64,000 nucleotides of DNA from Colias croceus (Eukaryota; Arthropoda; Insecta; Lepidoptera; Pieridae): positions 6,138,001 to 6,202,000 of the forward strand of contig NC_059568.1 in NCBI RefSeq assembly GCF_905220415.1. The letters run 5' to 3'. A program made the position numbers and the translations under genes. How positions within the stretch are numbered: the stretch's first letter is position 1; each line of letters opens with the position of its first letter. Below are positions 1 through 15,000 of this stretch, piece by piece. A model generated the notes under the pieces. It did no database searches and was not told the origin of the DNA. It saw only the letters and a list, made by a program, of their open reading frames with translations.

Positions 1-2793
1 AACAGTACTCGTTACGTAACCCTGCTCTCTTTCCATCACAGACATGAGTTTAACGAGGCTTTTATAACAGAACCTAGTCATTTACACGTACCCGTCAGTC
101 ACTGCAGTATACCGCACTGTTAATATCTACTTTCTTGTACTACAAACACACTTTTATTTTTAAACAACGTCACTAATGCATGTCTTTAACGTAAACTTAT
201 CAAGATTGTGACTTGTAAAACGTAAATGTAACAGCTTGGTCATGTTTGCAATGTGCGTGATAACTTGTTGTATTTCGTCCATGAAATCGGTATAAATTGT
301 TTGTCGGAAGAAACAGATCTCATTAAAAATATATGTATTTTTTCATATATTATATAAACATAATGTAATATTCTATCATGTGCAAAAGAAACGTAATGTT
401 AATATGCTTGCAAGTTCAGATAATGCTGCGTATGTTGTTTGTATAAACTAGCTTATTGAATAAGCAAAGATAATAATTATCGAATTACTTATTTCTCTCG
501 CTGCATTCTGACCGTAAAGATTTTAAACACAATCATATTAAATCCGTTTAATGTTATCTCATAATAAGAAATTAGTACTGCGATTTTTGTAAGGTGAACA
601 ACAGAGCGAAACCAGGGCCGTCACGTCTCATGAGGTCACATGTAACTTGACACCGCACCAATGTTATTCAGTTACATATAACATATTACCGACGATTTAT
701 TCCCCTTGTCAATTACAATGACCACAATAGTTGCTAACAAAATAAAAACTCATCTGAAACCAACACAAATTAATCCATACACCGTTAACTAAGAGACATT
801 ATAAACCGCGTCATCTCATGCTAAATTATGCAAAACATTTACGCAAGAAACCGACATACTTGAATACGTTCATTAAAGCATTGAAACCTAGACACTGTAC
901 AAATTATAAAATCCTTATATAAGACGAAATCTAAACAAAACAACGTAAGCAAACAACGAGCATTCATCGTTCGTTGACGCAAAATGTATTTGGGCTAAAC
1001 TAATTAAACAGTATTAAATCTGTTCCTCCCATAAACGGGTGCCAGACTAATTCATATTAGTTAGTGACAATCACCGGTGATGGCTTTCGTCGCCAAATCA
1101 CGATAGCTCTGAGGTACATACACTTAATTCAGTTAGCTCAACTAGCTGTCGGTTTAATGAATTACCTAACTTGCGCCGAGTTGGAAGAAGCGTGCAAACA
1201 CTCTCGAATTTCACTTTGCATGGCGAGTTTTCTAGTTATTCTATCACATCGGGATAATTTAAAACCTGATACGTACTAATATTGAAGGTGAGAAATGTGA
1301 TTTTCTTCTTATTTGTATCATTGAGCGATAGGGTATCTGATTTTTGTGTTATTATAAAAACGTATATTATTTTTCAAATTTAAAGTCATTATATCTTGAC
1401 AAAGCCAAAACTATTATATTATTCTTTTAGCTATAAACTTTATATAAACACAGCCTGCAACTTTTCTACACAATTTCGCAATGATCAGTCTAAAATAGTT
1501 GCACATGACAAAAATACGTGCCAACATTGTAAAATATAATTACTAATTAATGCACTACCATGACCCCATAATTCTAAAGTTTATTGCGCCTTTCGAGACA
1601 CACCTCTCAAAATCGCTCTATACGACCAATCCATAAAGAAAAAAATATACTAATCCCCTAATGTACTGCCGAATATACCACATAGAAAAAGAGAACTACA
1701 TAGCACGCAATAAATCTAAAGAGTAGATACAATTGCGTTCGCTAAGAAAAAGAAATGGCTTTTCATCTACCTTGCACGTCGAGATGCGTGTTTGTAATTT
1801 GTAGCCATTGTAATAGAGTATACACTGTACACGTAATTGTGTTTATATTTAGCTTCATTGAAATCTGATTGCTTTGTTTGATATTCCTGTCTAGTATTTG
1901 CATAAACAAGTTTTTGCTCGTCACTTAATTAAAACTGTACATTGAAATCTTTCTCTTGCAATCACGTTTATCAATGTTTAATTTTTTGTGTGCTACAAGC
2001 CTTACAAGTATAAGGTTATGTTACTGCGAGATTAGAAATTAATAAAAAAATATTACCATTTTAATAAAGGGTAACTGAGTTAAATTTGTATTTAAGAGCA
2101 TGATAGATAATTTAGCCATAAATTATTTTAAATTATGTTTGCATAGAAAATGTCTATTGTCGATTGACACATAGGCTGCACCCAGCGGCACTACAGGTTT
2201 AAACTAACAATACATTATGCATGAATCATAATTTCAGCTGCACCTAATATACCGTAAGAACATGCCCTATTACGCGCAGAACAACAAACAAGTGTATGAT
2301 TGTATTGGAAAATTATGCAAATATTTAAAATGGGAGGAATTATAATGCGAATTAAATTTCATAACCTAGAGCAGAATACATATAACCGTTATAGTACAGT
2401 GTAATTAACTTTTACTGGAAAATGAACTCAGCTTTTCTTAACATTGAATCGCAACAAATCGCGAAGCAGACTAATTGAAACACTTTGTTAATTATTTTTG
2501 CAACACTACTTAAGAAAATAAAGATATCTAAACATAATCAGTATTCCTCCAAAACAAGGCAAACCTCTATCGAACACATGTCTCAAAAAGTATAATTACA
2601 AAATCATGTTCAAGTATCGCTTCAACGCTAAATGAAGCGATATGATTGGTTCTTTACAAACACATCCCTCGCTACGCACCCTGGCACATCTGTGGTGTTA
2701 AAGCACCCTAACACTACTCTAGAGATTAGATAGTGTATTCAATTAAGTTAAGTTAATCAACCTTTCCACTCCACAATTCTATACTAAACTTAC
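1..2793. other. WDR47 intron, no recognised exon
   Basis: AT-rich sequence between the first WD40 exon and the unseen next exon. A 71-codon open frame at 1064-1279 (non-ATG start) has no recognisable similarity. No remaining WD40 blade was found here. Confidence 0.5.
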
Positions 2794-3017
2794 TTGACAT
2801 CATCAATCTTGGGGTACGTGCATATCCTGAGCGTCTTCGTGTTCGAGCCGACTGCGTACAGCTTGCCGTTCGGATGGAACTCCGCACAGCGGACAGCCTG
2901 CAGGTCTTCTAGTACAGTCACAGGTTTGAAGGTCGGCCTGGAGCCGTTGATTTCCGCCACTGCCGCGCTTGGTGTGGACATAGGTATCGATTGATGACTG
3001 CCATTCCGGTTTTGCGC
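2794..3017 (-). CDS. WDR47: WDR47 exon, start of WD40 domain
   Basis: The acceptor TTTGTTCAG ends at 3018 and the donor AA|GTAAGT begins at 2793. The exon opens in phase 0, carries 74 codons plus 2 nt and encodes a Ser-rich lead-in followed by VTVLEDLQAVRCAEFHPNGK and LYAVGSNTKTLRICTYP, a clear first WD40 blade. It is the common acceptor for the alternative upstream exons. Confidence 0.92.
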
Positions 3018-6000
3018 CTGAACAAATAATTATTTTGCTAAGTCTAATCGATAAGTTACGACAAAAAAAAATGATAATTTGAGTGGTAATAAAAACATAG
3101 TAAGTATAATATATATCTCCTATTTTTCGATAAACTGTTCATTATAGAAAATTTGAGAACACCTACACTCGACTAAATTAGATTGATTAGATACGATATT
3201 TTTCTATAATCAAAATTTTCTGTAAACCTGAGAAAAATGCTTATACATGTCTTAAGGAAATAATTCTGATAACATAAGTTAATGTGAGTAAATGCAATTT
3301 GAAAACGTCTATTTCATTAATAATTTGGAGTGAAAGTGTGCAGAACATCCTAACCCTATTCATACTTCTGAAGTTCAACAGCCTTTGTACGTACCATGAG
3401 AAATATCTGATAAGGACTTCTGCCAATTGTTAGTACACAGTATGTATTCTTAGCACGTACAAATATATTATGTTCCTTCCGGTAACCTTTAGAGAATAAA
3501 AACCGTTACAACATCAGTAGTATTATTTTTCGTATTAGTTCGTAAAGGGAATATGGAATATGGTTCATAGTAAAAAATATTGTCTATGTATAAATATTGT
3601 CTTTAATTTGATCTACCTTTTTTATAACTTGATAACAACGCTATATATATAAAAGTAATTATTTCAATAAAACAGTTTAACATTTTAGAGTCAGTAATGT
3701 ATTAGTACTTGAATAGTAAATCTAGCAAACCTAAGTATTATTTATAATGTTCAAAATTCCATCTAGTTCAACAAAACCTCAAACGATTTATTCGCGAGTC
3801 AAATAATTCCTTCACTTTTAGCCAACTCATACCATTCCGATGAGAAAACACTAACTAGGGTTTTGCTTAAACTGTATACAATAGCGCTAACGAGTTTGTA
3901 AAACCAACAACCCGATAGCTGATTTTAATCCACAATATCTATGGATCAACCCGACAATCCATACAACTTGTTTATTCTGTGCTATCAAACAATTTGTTTT
4001 TGTCTAAACATGCCGTACTAATTTGCTATCTTAATATATATAAATCTCGTGTCACAATGTTTGTCCTCAATGGACTCCTAAACCACTTAAACGATTATAA
4101 TAAAATTCGCACACCATGTGCAGTTCGATCCAACTTGAGAGATAGGATAGTTTAAACATGTAGGTACCACGGGCGAAGCCGGGGCGGACCACTAGTACTC
4201 TTATATAAACATGCTATTATAGTCTATAATAACATGTATACTAATCTTCTTATTATATAAAAATGAATCGCAAAATGAGTTGGTAAGCGCATAACTCGAG
4301 AACGGCTGAACCGATTTCGATAATTCTTTTTTTATTATATTCCTTGAAGTACGAGGATGGTTCTTATGTAGAGAAATCGTAAATATGTACCACGGGCGAA
4401 ACCGGGGCGGACCGCTAGTATTATATCGATGATTATTTTGTGAAAAAATTACATAGGAAGGCAACGTTATGTATGTATGTATATAACGTCTACCGTCTAC
4501 GTATCTTACGAATTTTTTATCTGGAGACAAATGGGTTCAACCGAAACGAACGGCCAGTCTCATATCTCTATAGGCTATCTCATAAATAAATAAAATTTCT
4601 AACAATTACTTCGTCACAGCGGAGCATAAACAGTGTCGCTAAACTATCTAAGCAAGCAAACTAAGAAAATGTAATCAGCCTAGACAAATCCTTTGACAAA
4701 GCCCTACACCCCTGTTATAATGTTGTTATGTAGCGGCATGGTTTGATTAAGCTTAGTACGCTTTTCGAGAAATCGCATTGTAATGACAGCAAAGTGCTGA
4801 CCCAGATTTGATGGAGATTGAGAGCTCACACAAATACGTCTAAAGCAACTCGTTACATGTATACGCTATGTTCCGAACGAAGTTGCCTAACTCAATGGTC
4901 CAACAATGCAAGAATAAACAATATACCTACACACTTCAGCTAATGTATAATAGAATATAACAGTCGTATACGGGCTATTGCATATAAAATATAACGATTG
5001 TATGTTACCTTGGTGTGATTAAGATGACCTACTTATAATTATGTCTATTATATTTATAAGGTAGGTTTCAACTTTCTTAAATTGTTTAATTTTAAAGATA
5101 CAAAATAAGGCATTGGAATAGGATAAATGTTCGTTACATTTCAATACATAGTATCAAATTATAACATCATACAAATATCAACAATTTCTCGTATATCTAT
5201 AGATTTATATTTTAACAAAAAATTCAATTAGATCACCCGCTAAGAGCGTCATGTCGAAATAAATTCAACAGTGCGATGCAAGGGAAAACAAACGAATCTG
5301 ACATTTCTCTGTGACACTTGATCTTACCACCAAGCACTTGTATATCAAAAGCATCAAAAGTATGTGGGTTATCTATAACATTATTTACCGACAAACAAGT
5401 CACCAAAATGGACTTGATCGACATACAAATAATTGTTTCATTGATTTGAACACACGTCAATCCATGATATTATGTGGTCAGGTCCTAACCAGTTAATTAG
5501 TATAAACCAATCAGTTTGAACTTACAACATTATTTGTTGCAAAATAATTCTTCGATGGGAAAAAATATATTATTCAGTGAATTTGTTATTTACCATTTTT
5601 CGTGGAACGGCTTAAGGTTACGAAACTATTCGATACAATTTTAAGTACGACCTAACATAATACTAACGTGAAGTAAAGGATATGTGTGTTAATTAACTAA
5701 AATCATTACGATTTCATACAAATAGATAGACAAGTAGCATAAAGTGATTCATTACTATTCAGAACATTATATCCTAATCTACTATATATGCTTTATAACA
5801 TAAACGTAACACAGTGTTTACCTATTAATTATATACCTAATTTGATTGAATGGGCTTTGATTAACAGTGATAATAAATTAACTAAGCACAGACCTTGGGC
5901 TAGATTTCCATAAATTAGAGCGATATCAGAATATACTTAGATATTATTGTTTTTTAAATAGATTTTATATATTTATACAAGTTGGCCCGTTTACAGTGGT

Positions 6001-9000
6001 CCAAAAATTTTTTTCAGGTTGAGAGCATCATGAGTAATCATTTAAAACAAACTTTAGTTAAGCGAAAACTTATGGTTTAGAAATTATGATTTTTTTTTTA
6101 ATAATCCGGAGTTTCAATGTTTTTGACACAAAACTACTCTGTTATGAAAACTACTGGACCGAATTGAATGAAATTTGGTATATATATTATGACTGATTGA
6201 TTTCACCCTATAGGGTGTACCCGTAATATATTACGACAGAATGATTTCTACTAAGGATTTCTATATGATGAAAAATCTTTATTTGTCAACTGTAAGTACA
6301 TATTATCCAAACATATAGTAATTATAACGAAAACAACACAATTTATGCAAAGGATTTTGTGCAATATGTAAACAGTGTAGGTATTATTTAATTTGTTTAC
6401 AAAATACAATCATTGCATAGCGAATATCAAACACTTCAAATCCCTTCAGCGGGACACTGGTCATGTGCAAGAGCTTAAACAGCACTCGGATAAATAGGCA
6501 CTGGACTGTTGTTTATACCTACTGTGGAAAAAAGACGCTCTGAAGTACGACAAAGAAGATTAAAAATTAGTAGATACTAATAAATGTTTTTCAATCTGAG
6601 TTTTTAAACGTAGGAATATTTTGATATGATATTTTTTTAATATTTTATCGCAACTTTCTCCGCAAATGTTTATATGAGTATTATTCAAAAGAAGGCTCTT
6701 ATAATTTTTTGGACCTTGCCAACACGATCCGACAATGATCCGTGATCCGACCTATGAAAAAACGTCAGAAGGGAATTGAAACGTCACCATAAATAAACTG
6801 ACACGCTACATATTGTTCTATATTCTTGGTAGGTATGTCATAACTTGCTTTTGTTTATGGCATTGAAGTTGTTCTTTTACATCAACTATTGTTCAATCAG
6901 TCGCACACTTTCTTCGGTCTATCACTGGTTTAAAATAACTCAGGTACAATCTATGCAGAAAAGTTTAGGCGTCGTTTGGCAATTTAAATGGAGATCTTGT
7001 TTGCATTATCTGTGAAAGGCTGACGCAGTAAAACCTAGATAAATGAAAGCAAAATTATATCGTTTTAGAACAAGCACGAGTACCCACCGCCATCGCTTAC
7101 CGCTCTCTCTAAGCCCACGGAGCATGAACTTGAATACATAATTTGACGTATCACGCTTTTTGTTATAGTGCACGGACCGAGTCGATCAACAATAGCAGTT
7201 AAAAGTCAGATGACTTATCATAGCATGAAAACCAACGTTAATGCTATTGTTCATAAAATACGCAAGACAAGATAATGTTTTACAAAATGAAATAATGTGT
7301 ACAACTATTTGAATTAGATAAGAGTCCCAATTAAAGCGAAATGATAACAAGGTAAATAGCAAATATGTATTATGTTTGCGAAAAAATCACTCGACTTAGA
7401 AATTACACTTATATTCCACTTTGGCAGCAATTGCGATGCAAACATGTTTTATAAACACACTATATGCATTTGGCCTAAATTATCGCTGTCATAAGGTTTA
7501 TTAATATGCGGTTTCTGACCGATAACAGCAGTGTTTTGGTTATTTACACAGAATTAACGTAACACGATATCGCGTTAATAATTTTGAGGTTAAAGAAATC
7601 GCATTCCTTTAACTTTGTGGTCGAAATTTGACTCTATAATATTGCCTTACATACAATGTTAGAAAAATTGTATAAACTAATATCCTTTTATATCTAACGA
7701 CACTTGAAATATACAAAGAATATTCATAAAATCATATCGTACGTTATTTATATTCACGTAAGGGACTTTAATTTGTTTCAGCAAGCTAACCCTTTGATCT
7801 TAGCTCTGCTTTTACTTGCTCTTCAAACAGAATTTTTAATTTTGTTCTATGCGAGTCGTTTGCATTAGAAGCACAGTAAATAAAACTCGACATGAGCAAA
7901 TAAGATGAATTGATTTTCTTTATTTTTCTTCGTTGCGATACGATACGTTGCGGTGTATGAGCACCCAGTTTAGTTAACGAAATGAGTATTTGTTTCAGCA
8001 GTAAAACAAATTTGAGTGGATATTTAGTATTTACACACAATATAAGTTAAGTGAAAGCGAATGAGCTCGAGAGATAACACAAACCGATATTAGTTATTTC
8101 CTTTTTATTAAAATATACTAGCGTGCCGCTTCGTTTTGTTTGAATAAAAAGATATACATATATTATTTTATAATATACTAGCGGTCCGCCCCGGCTTCGC
8201 CCGTGGTATATGTTTACGTTTTCTCTACATAAGATCCATCCTCGAACTTCAAGAAATATAATAAAAAAAGAATTATCGAAATCGGTTCAGCCGTTCTCGA
8301 GTTATGCGCTTACCAACACATTTTGCGATTCATTTTTATATATAAGATATATTTAGTTAGAAAACTTGTCCGTCAAGTGATTTAAATGTATAAAACTAAA
8401 ACAAATTTTCACCAAAAACCGGTTCTACTCCCAACTGCATTAATGTGCTACTCGTTTCCAAATACCTTTACGGTAATCTTTATATATCTGTGACTAATAT
8501 CAGCGATGCAATAAAAGTTCGATGCTTTGATTTTGGAAGCCATCGACTTGTGGTACAAACACCTTTTTTGATAAGTGACTAATCCACGTGGGCGGGGTCG
8601 ATGTCACCCTTTGATCGGATACAGTTATTCGCTCTTGGATTCGTAAACATGGGCTTTCGTTTTATCTTTATTTTGTATAAATTGTCCCACAGATCACAGA
8701 AACTAAAGGGAGATATGGTTAGGGGGCAGGGCCGGTGTCGCAGCAATATGCCCAAAAAAAGAACACATACTGTTTGTTGCATTCAGTTGACGTTCGACCG
8801 TCGGCCGGGTATTATTTGACAATGCCGTGTTGTTTCGTTAAAGTTTGTAAAAACCGAAGTGAAACCAGCAACTTTAAGTCAAATGGAATCACATACCATC
8901 GGTAAGTAACTGAAAATTATACGATTTTCTTACTAAAATTTCAAAAACAATATTACGTAGAGTGATTTATTGGTTTCATTATGTGACAGAACGACATTCA

Positions 9001-12000
9001 CAATAATTTATGTAAATAGTTTACAATGCTTCTTCTGTACGCGACTCTATTCAAACGCGGAGTTCGAATACTGCAATGTATAATGAACATACTAAAGCTA
9101 ACAAAAACGTTCGATCGTGTAGTAAATTTGTAATGAGACACCGTTTCGTAGGTACTCAGCGCAAGCGATTGGCATCTCTCTAGATCTCTATGCATTGTCC
9201 TTTTTAATATCTTCTCGCGTGCTACATTTGCCCTTCGAATTTAAATATTCTACAATATCAGTCTAATTGCAGATATACGGAGGAAACGTTAGAAAAATTA
9301 TCAATCGAAGACCTTGTAGCCTGCTATTATAACATTTAAAGCGGAAAACTCATTAACAGTAACACCATTTAGAAATCTTTAAGAGGAAGGCACGTTTTTG
9401 ATACAATGCATACGCGATTAATTATCTTTGTATTTATGTTTTAAAATGTAAAAAATCAAACTTATGTTTATATTGGGGTAATATCCCTAATACATACGCT
9501 GAAAATTGAAAGTCGAAAGTTCGAAAGATGCAACACTTACTATATAAGAATGACATTATACAAATGAAGCGTACCAATAAGCTTCTTGGTACCAATAATA
9601 TAAATGACAGTTAAAAGAGGTAAATAACATTTAATTGAATGAGATTGGCAATACAAAAGTATAACATCACCACTCATAGCCAAGCTTCTGTAGTTTTTTC
9701 ATTCATTTGCATTTTCCCCAAAACCTTATTAAGTGCATCTTGATCGTCGTTTATGGAATCAAGATGCTCACAACCATAAAGGGATACTTCAGCTCGTAAG
9801 ACCTACATAGGTATGTTAAAATATGGAAAATATTACAAGGGCAAGTAGCGTGTTAAACAGTTCAACCCTGCAATCTTTTTTCTCAAACATGATGCTATCC
9901 AGCTGGCGAAGCAAAAACGCAATGAAGCGCATCATGTTATACACGCCACGAATAGATAAGCATAGGTCTTATTACCATAATCTGAATAAAACAATGATTT
10001 TTTCGAATCCGTATTTTCGAACTTCTAACCATAACACGTACTAAAACAAATTGACTAGACTATATATCTCGCAAACATTTCCAAATGATACGTCGAAGTA
10101 GGAGCTTACAAAAAGACCACTTAAATAAGTATTGACGATGACGCGATTACGCAAATACATGCTATTAAATTAGAATTATTTGGCCAGATTATACGTCTTA
10201 TTATCACAAAAAAACGCCGTTGGTCGCATAAAAATGTCGAGTCACGGCACATTCGACGATGAGGTAAGATTAGATTTTGCATAGAAAGCCGAAATTATGA
10301 CAGCGATTTCGAACGTTATGCAAAAGCACTTTCATTTCGACCGATGTCCAATAGAAAACATAATTTCGATAACACATTATCCGTTTAAGTATTACGTAAT
10401 ACGATTTCGTACGTTTACGAAAAAATTGGTATGTCTGTGTCTTTTTCGTGTAGTCGAGAAAACAAAATAACAGTTTTTACACGCTTTATAGTGCTATTAC
10501 ATCATGTTACAACATTAACCCAAAACTTAATCTATGAAACAATATAGAAAGTACAATAGAATTCACATTCGCATTGCAAAAATGAGGTAATACAAAAGGT
10601 CAAAACATGTCGTTTACCAAAAACCTCCACATGAAATGGATATGACACGCGGTACAACAATGTGTATTGCGTACTTTGTTATTTATAAAATGTAAAATAA
10701 AGCGTATATTGAACATCCGTTACAATGCGCGCACAGGATGGCGTTGCAGTTCACCGGAGCTGAACGGGTCTTAACAGCTCCATCACTTCCTACCCATACC
10801 CATAGCGGCACTGTAACTTCACAAGTAAATCACCATCACCATTAAAAAGTTAATATTTATGCCATAGCTGCGCAGTTATTAAGAACATCTTCACTTCGCT
10901 CAGCGCTAATAAGATAACCATATAAACGTAGGATCTTAGAAAGTGCGCGTAAATACATTCACAAGTAGCACACATACTTATTATGGTCACATTAAAGATA
11001 AACTATAGTACCTTGTATGTATACAGAAAGAAATGAAATTGTTGAAATAAGTCATCTCACAATGATTCCGTTGTCTCGGTAGAAAGTCGTGCAATTACCT
11101 GAAAGCCAGAGATGCGTTTGGGTGGCAGCACTTGTGGAGACTTTTCCGACAGGTTTTCCATAGAGTGACGAGTCAGAAAACTTTGCTTCTGAAAGGTTGC
11201 ATTCGCCTTGTATGCGCTTCGACTGAATTTCGTCGCTGGGGCAACGATGCGATTGCCATTTTCGTCGTCATCTTCCCACTCTGTGACAACATCGGTCCGA
11301 ACGTCTTCTAAAGAGCGGGAGCGACTGCACGGGCAAGCCGGAGACGTAGCCTTGGGATTACGTAGCTGACGGGGTCTCTCCCTGTTGAGGTACAAATCCG
11401 CAGAGTTTGGGGTCGGCGCGCCTGCCGATCGGTAGCTTGGCGATAAGAAATAATAATCACGTGATTTATTACTGTACGCACTCATGGCGGAAAAGTCTGA
11501 GTATGTGGAGCCCTTCGACGAGGAGGTTTTAAAATTGCGCGCCTCCATCGGATCCGGTGGGCGAAAATAAAAATTGGGTTGCACTTGTCGCGTTAGCGGC
11601 CAGGGCCTGAACGGCGGCGCGTCCATATATTGTGGCGGTTTTGACTTCATTTCGATCGCGATAGAGCATCCGAGCGCGCTAATAGCGGTTCCGTGCGGAT
11701 GTTGCTGTGGAAACTACGCTACTGTTGTTGTGGCTGCGAGCGGAGCACGCCGAGCCCACTACTAGCGTTGCACTTTGTGTGCCGCAGGTTCGACAGAGAC
11801 AGGGATAGAGAAAGGCGCATTAGCGTTCCGCTCGATCCGTAGAATGCGAATACAAGTGAAAGGGGTGGTCAACTTGAGCGTGTGGCTCTTAGGCTGCGCA
11901 TGCGCATACTATTCGTTTATTAGTTATTCCTATAGAAATCAATCTAAAAATAACGCTAGCTTTTAAGTTAATGATGAAAAAAACAATGGATAAACAGTTT

Positions 12001-15000
12001 ATCGACTGGTTTCCATAAAAGATATAGAAATTACCAAGCAGACATAAAATATTTTAATAATGGAAAAAAAAAACTTCCAGTTAAAATAACCGAAATGCCT
12101 TTAATTGAATTATCTTAGATACATGAATACAATCCCACCACAATCATATTTACGTAACAAACATTTAAAACGCAAATTAGTTGCGTGCACGCAGTTAATT
12201 TGTACGGATCAATTCAAATCAAATCACAGTTTTTCGAAACAACGTTTGATTCGTCCGTCGTCACGCTCGCGTACAACTTTCGCTTCTTTCTTACGCCAGA
12301 TCGCTTTGAACCCGTCAACTGACACTATTTTGTTATTATTTATGCAATGAGAAGATGAACGAATTCCCCTAATTAGCGATAGCGCAAATGTAAAAAATAT
12401 AAATATTTCTTGAATTAGAACATTGCTCATTCAAAGGTTACAAGTAAGGAGAAGGTTAAGGCGCAGATTCCTCTCACTCCAATCAGATACAATATACGTA
12501 TATGTGTATTCAAATATCAGTAAAAAACTAATCTCTTGTGCAGGTTCAGTGACTTTTAAATCGTTTAGGCGTATTGGCATATCAATTCGCCTGCCACATT
12601 ATTACCGGATAATCAACTTTTATGCATAAAAAATGTGATAAATCACGAAATATTGGGTCACCCACGCACGTCTTAAAATAATGCTGGAAAATATATAATT
12701 AGTCTCCTTATACGTAACGGAGGAACCCAAGGCTCCACCATATATAGTTCCCATAATAAACAAGTTTATGTCAGATGAAACTCATCATAAACAAAGGCAG
12801 CCTACGCGGGAAAAATGAATCAATAATTACTTCAACTAGTACATACGTAATGACAAGGACGAACGAAGGATGATAATTATTGAAGAAGCAGTTTCCAGAA
12901 TAAAACCGTCATTCATTTGTTATTATTAGTGAATGACTTCAAGTTATCATTTCAAGTGAATAATGAATGCATTAATTATGTTACGGTGCGGCACATTGAG
13001 GTGCGGACATCTCAGAATATTATTTACATTTTTATACATTACTAATTTACTAGCTGCTCTGCGTGGCCCCACTCCTGTTGGTCGTAGTGTGAAGATATAT
13101 AGCCTATAACCTTCCTCGATAAATCTCGGGCCCTTCCTCGGGCTATCTAATACCAAAGGAATTTTTCAAATCGAACCAGTAGTTCCCGAGATTAGCGCGT
13201 TCAAACAAACAAACAAACTCATCAGCTTTATAATATTAGTATAGATTAATATTTTTTATTTGTCTCATGTCTCGCTTTACTATTACGCAAAGCCCACATA
13301 TATAGCGTATTAGAATAAATTAAAGGTCTGAAAGTATCATGTGTTTCCGTGTTTCGTTTAATTTACGACATTTGTTTGCGTAATCAGGCTAAAAAGAAAC
13401 AATACTCATTTATCCTTCTCTTGGTTATACAAGGAAATGGTTTACCATCGTTTTGATTAATTGTTCGTGTTTACAAATCTCTATATCGGAAAAAATCTCT
13501 AACATAGGTACTTTGAATAAACTTTTGCTTCAATATACCTAATGAATATAAATTATGAAACATAAGGTAAGCCAGGCATCGCTAAGGCTGGTTGCAGAGC
13601 TTGACCGACCATCAGTGCGTACATCAGTCGCGCTTGTCATATGTATGGAAATTCATAAATACCGTTCACAGCTAGACCGACCATACGCGGCACGCGTATT
13701 GTCATGCGTATGTCATAGTCATACACATTGTTGATGCGTATCGTCAGGACCGACGCGACGGTACGCACTGATGGTCGGTCAAGCTCTGCAACCAGCCTAA
13801 CAAAAAATATACAATTTATTATAAACTCGTTATACCTACATACCTACAGCTATGCTAAAATTTTTAAAATTCAATAGATTACAGTTGCACAATAAACCAA
13901 ATAACTTTATTATTGAAAATCTGAATTCTACTGTTTATGTAACATGAAATGTTGGTATATAAATATTTATTACTTCAAATTATCATTAAATAAATTTTAA
14001 ACTGTAATAGGAATTTTATTACACAAGTCATATGTTATACTCAAATGGAATTCGAGGAAGTTTCTACAATTATTAGGCTATAAAATTAATTTTGTACGTT
14101 TAATATATAGAACACTAATGGGTTTTGTATAAATATTAAAATTAAAACGGGTTTAGAGGTGTCGCGTTAAATGCGTATAGAGTGACAAAAACGACATAAT
14201 ACTATACATCATTATTGGATATAAAACCATAACAAATTTGAATACTTACATCACTCCATAACAATAGTGAGTCACGAGTAAAAAAAAACTCCATGTATCG
14301 TGCCTCGAGATCAAACATTGACGCATCGGTAAGGAATTATTTTTGACACAGTTTATCTATGGCCTATTCATTATTGTTATCGCGTTTTAATCAATCAGCT
14401 GTGTCGTAACACTATGTTTCGAAACTAATTTCCGTCCATTAATTAAACAAAAAAACAAGTTGAAATTTACACTCCGGATCATTGAGTATTAAGTGCACTA
14501 AAACGAGACTTATAAAATTATAAAAAAGGAAATTATAAGGAGTTTTTTTTTTTTTTTTAATAAAACATGTCCATATTCTACAATACCTACACTTACTAAA
14601 GCTGATTGTCGAAAATGCAGAATTAATATGAGCTATCGTTATCCCCCAGTAAAATCATAAAAATTCATAGAAAGATTTATTTTCAAAATATCAAACATAA
14701 ACAAAGCAATAAAATAAATTTTAAAAACAAGATTATCATCTTCTACCTATGAAGAAATTTTCTTTCGATGCTACTCATTTCCGATTATTTCTATCATTTA
14801 GTTCATGATAGTACCTAGCCCCTAGGTAGGTAGGTAACTAGGACGTAGGACTAACAATACAAAAAAAAATTTAATCCTTTTAAAAATTTAATTCCGTTCC
14901 TGTGTCCCACGATGTAGTAGCGCAATACAATAATTACAAACTCAATAATTAAAGGCACTAAAACCAATTCTTCAATTCCCGATCAATTAACTCAACAATT

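Noticed and set aside
4201..4530. 109-codon minus-strand open frame
   Set aside because: Reads through a SINE-like repeat.
7786..8040. 84-codon minus-strand frame ending FEEQVKAELRSKG
   Set aside because: Somewhat protein-like at its end, but no splice partners, no homology and a hydrophobic, biased start.
10234..10263. Short ATG-to-donor segment MSSHGTFDDE
   Set aside because: Ten codons before a GTAAGA is within chance; no next exon.
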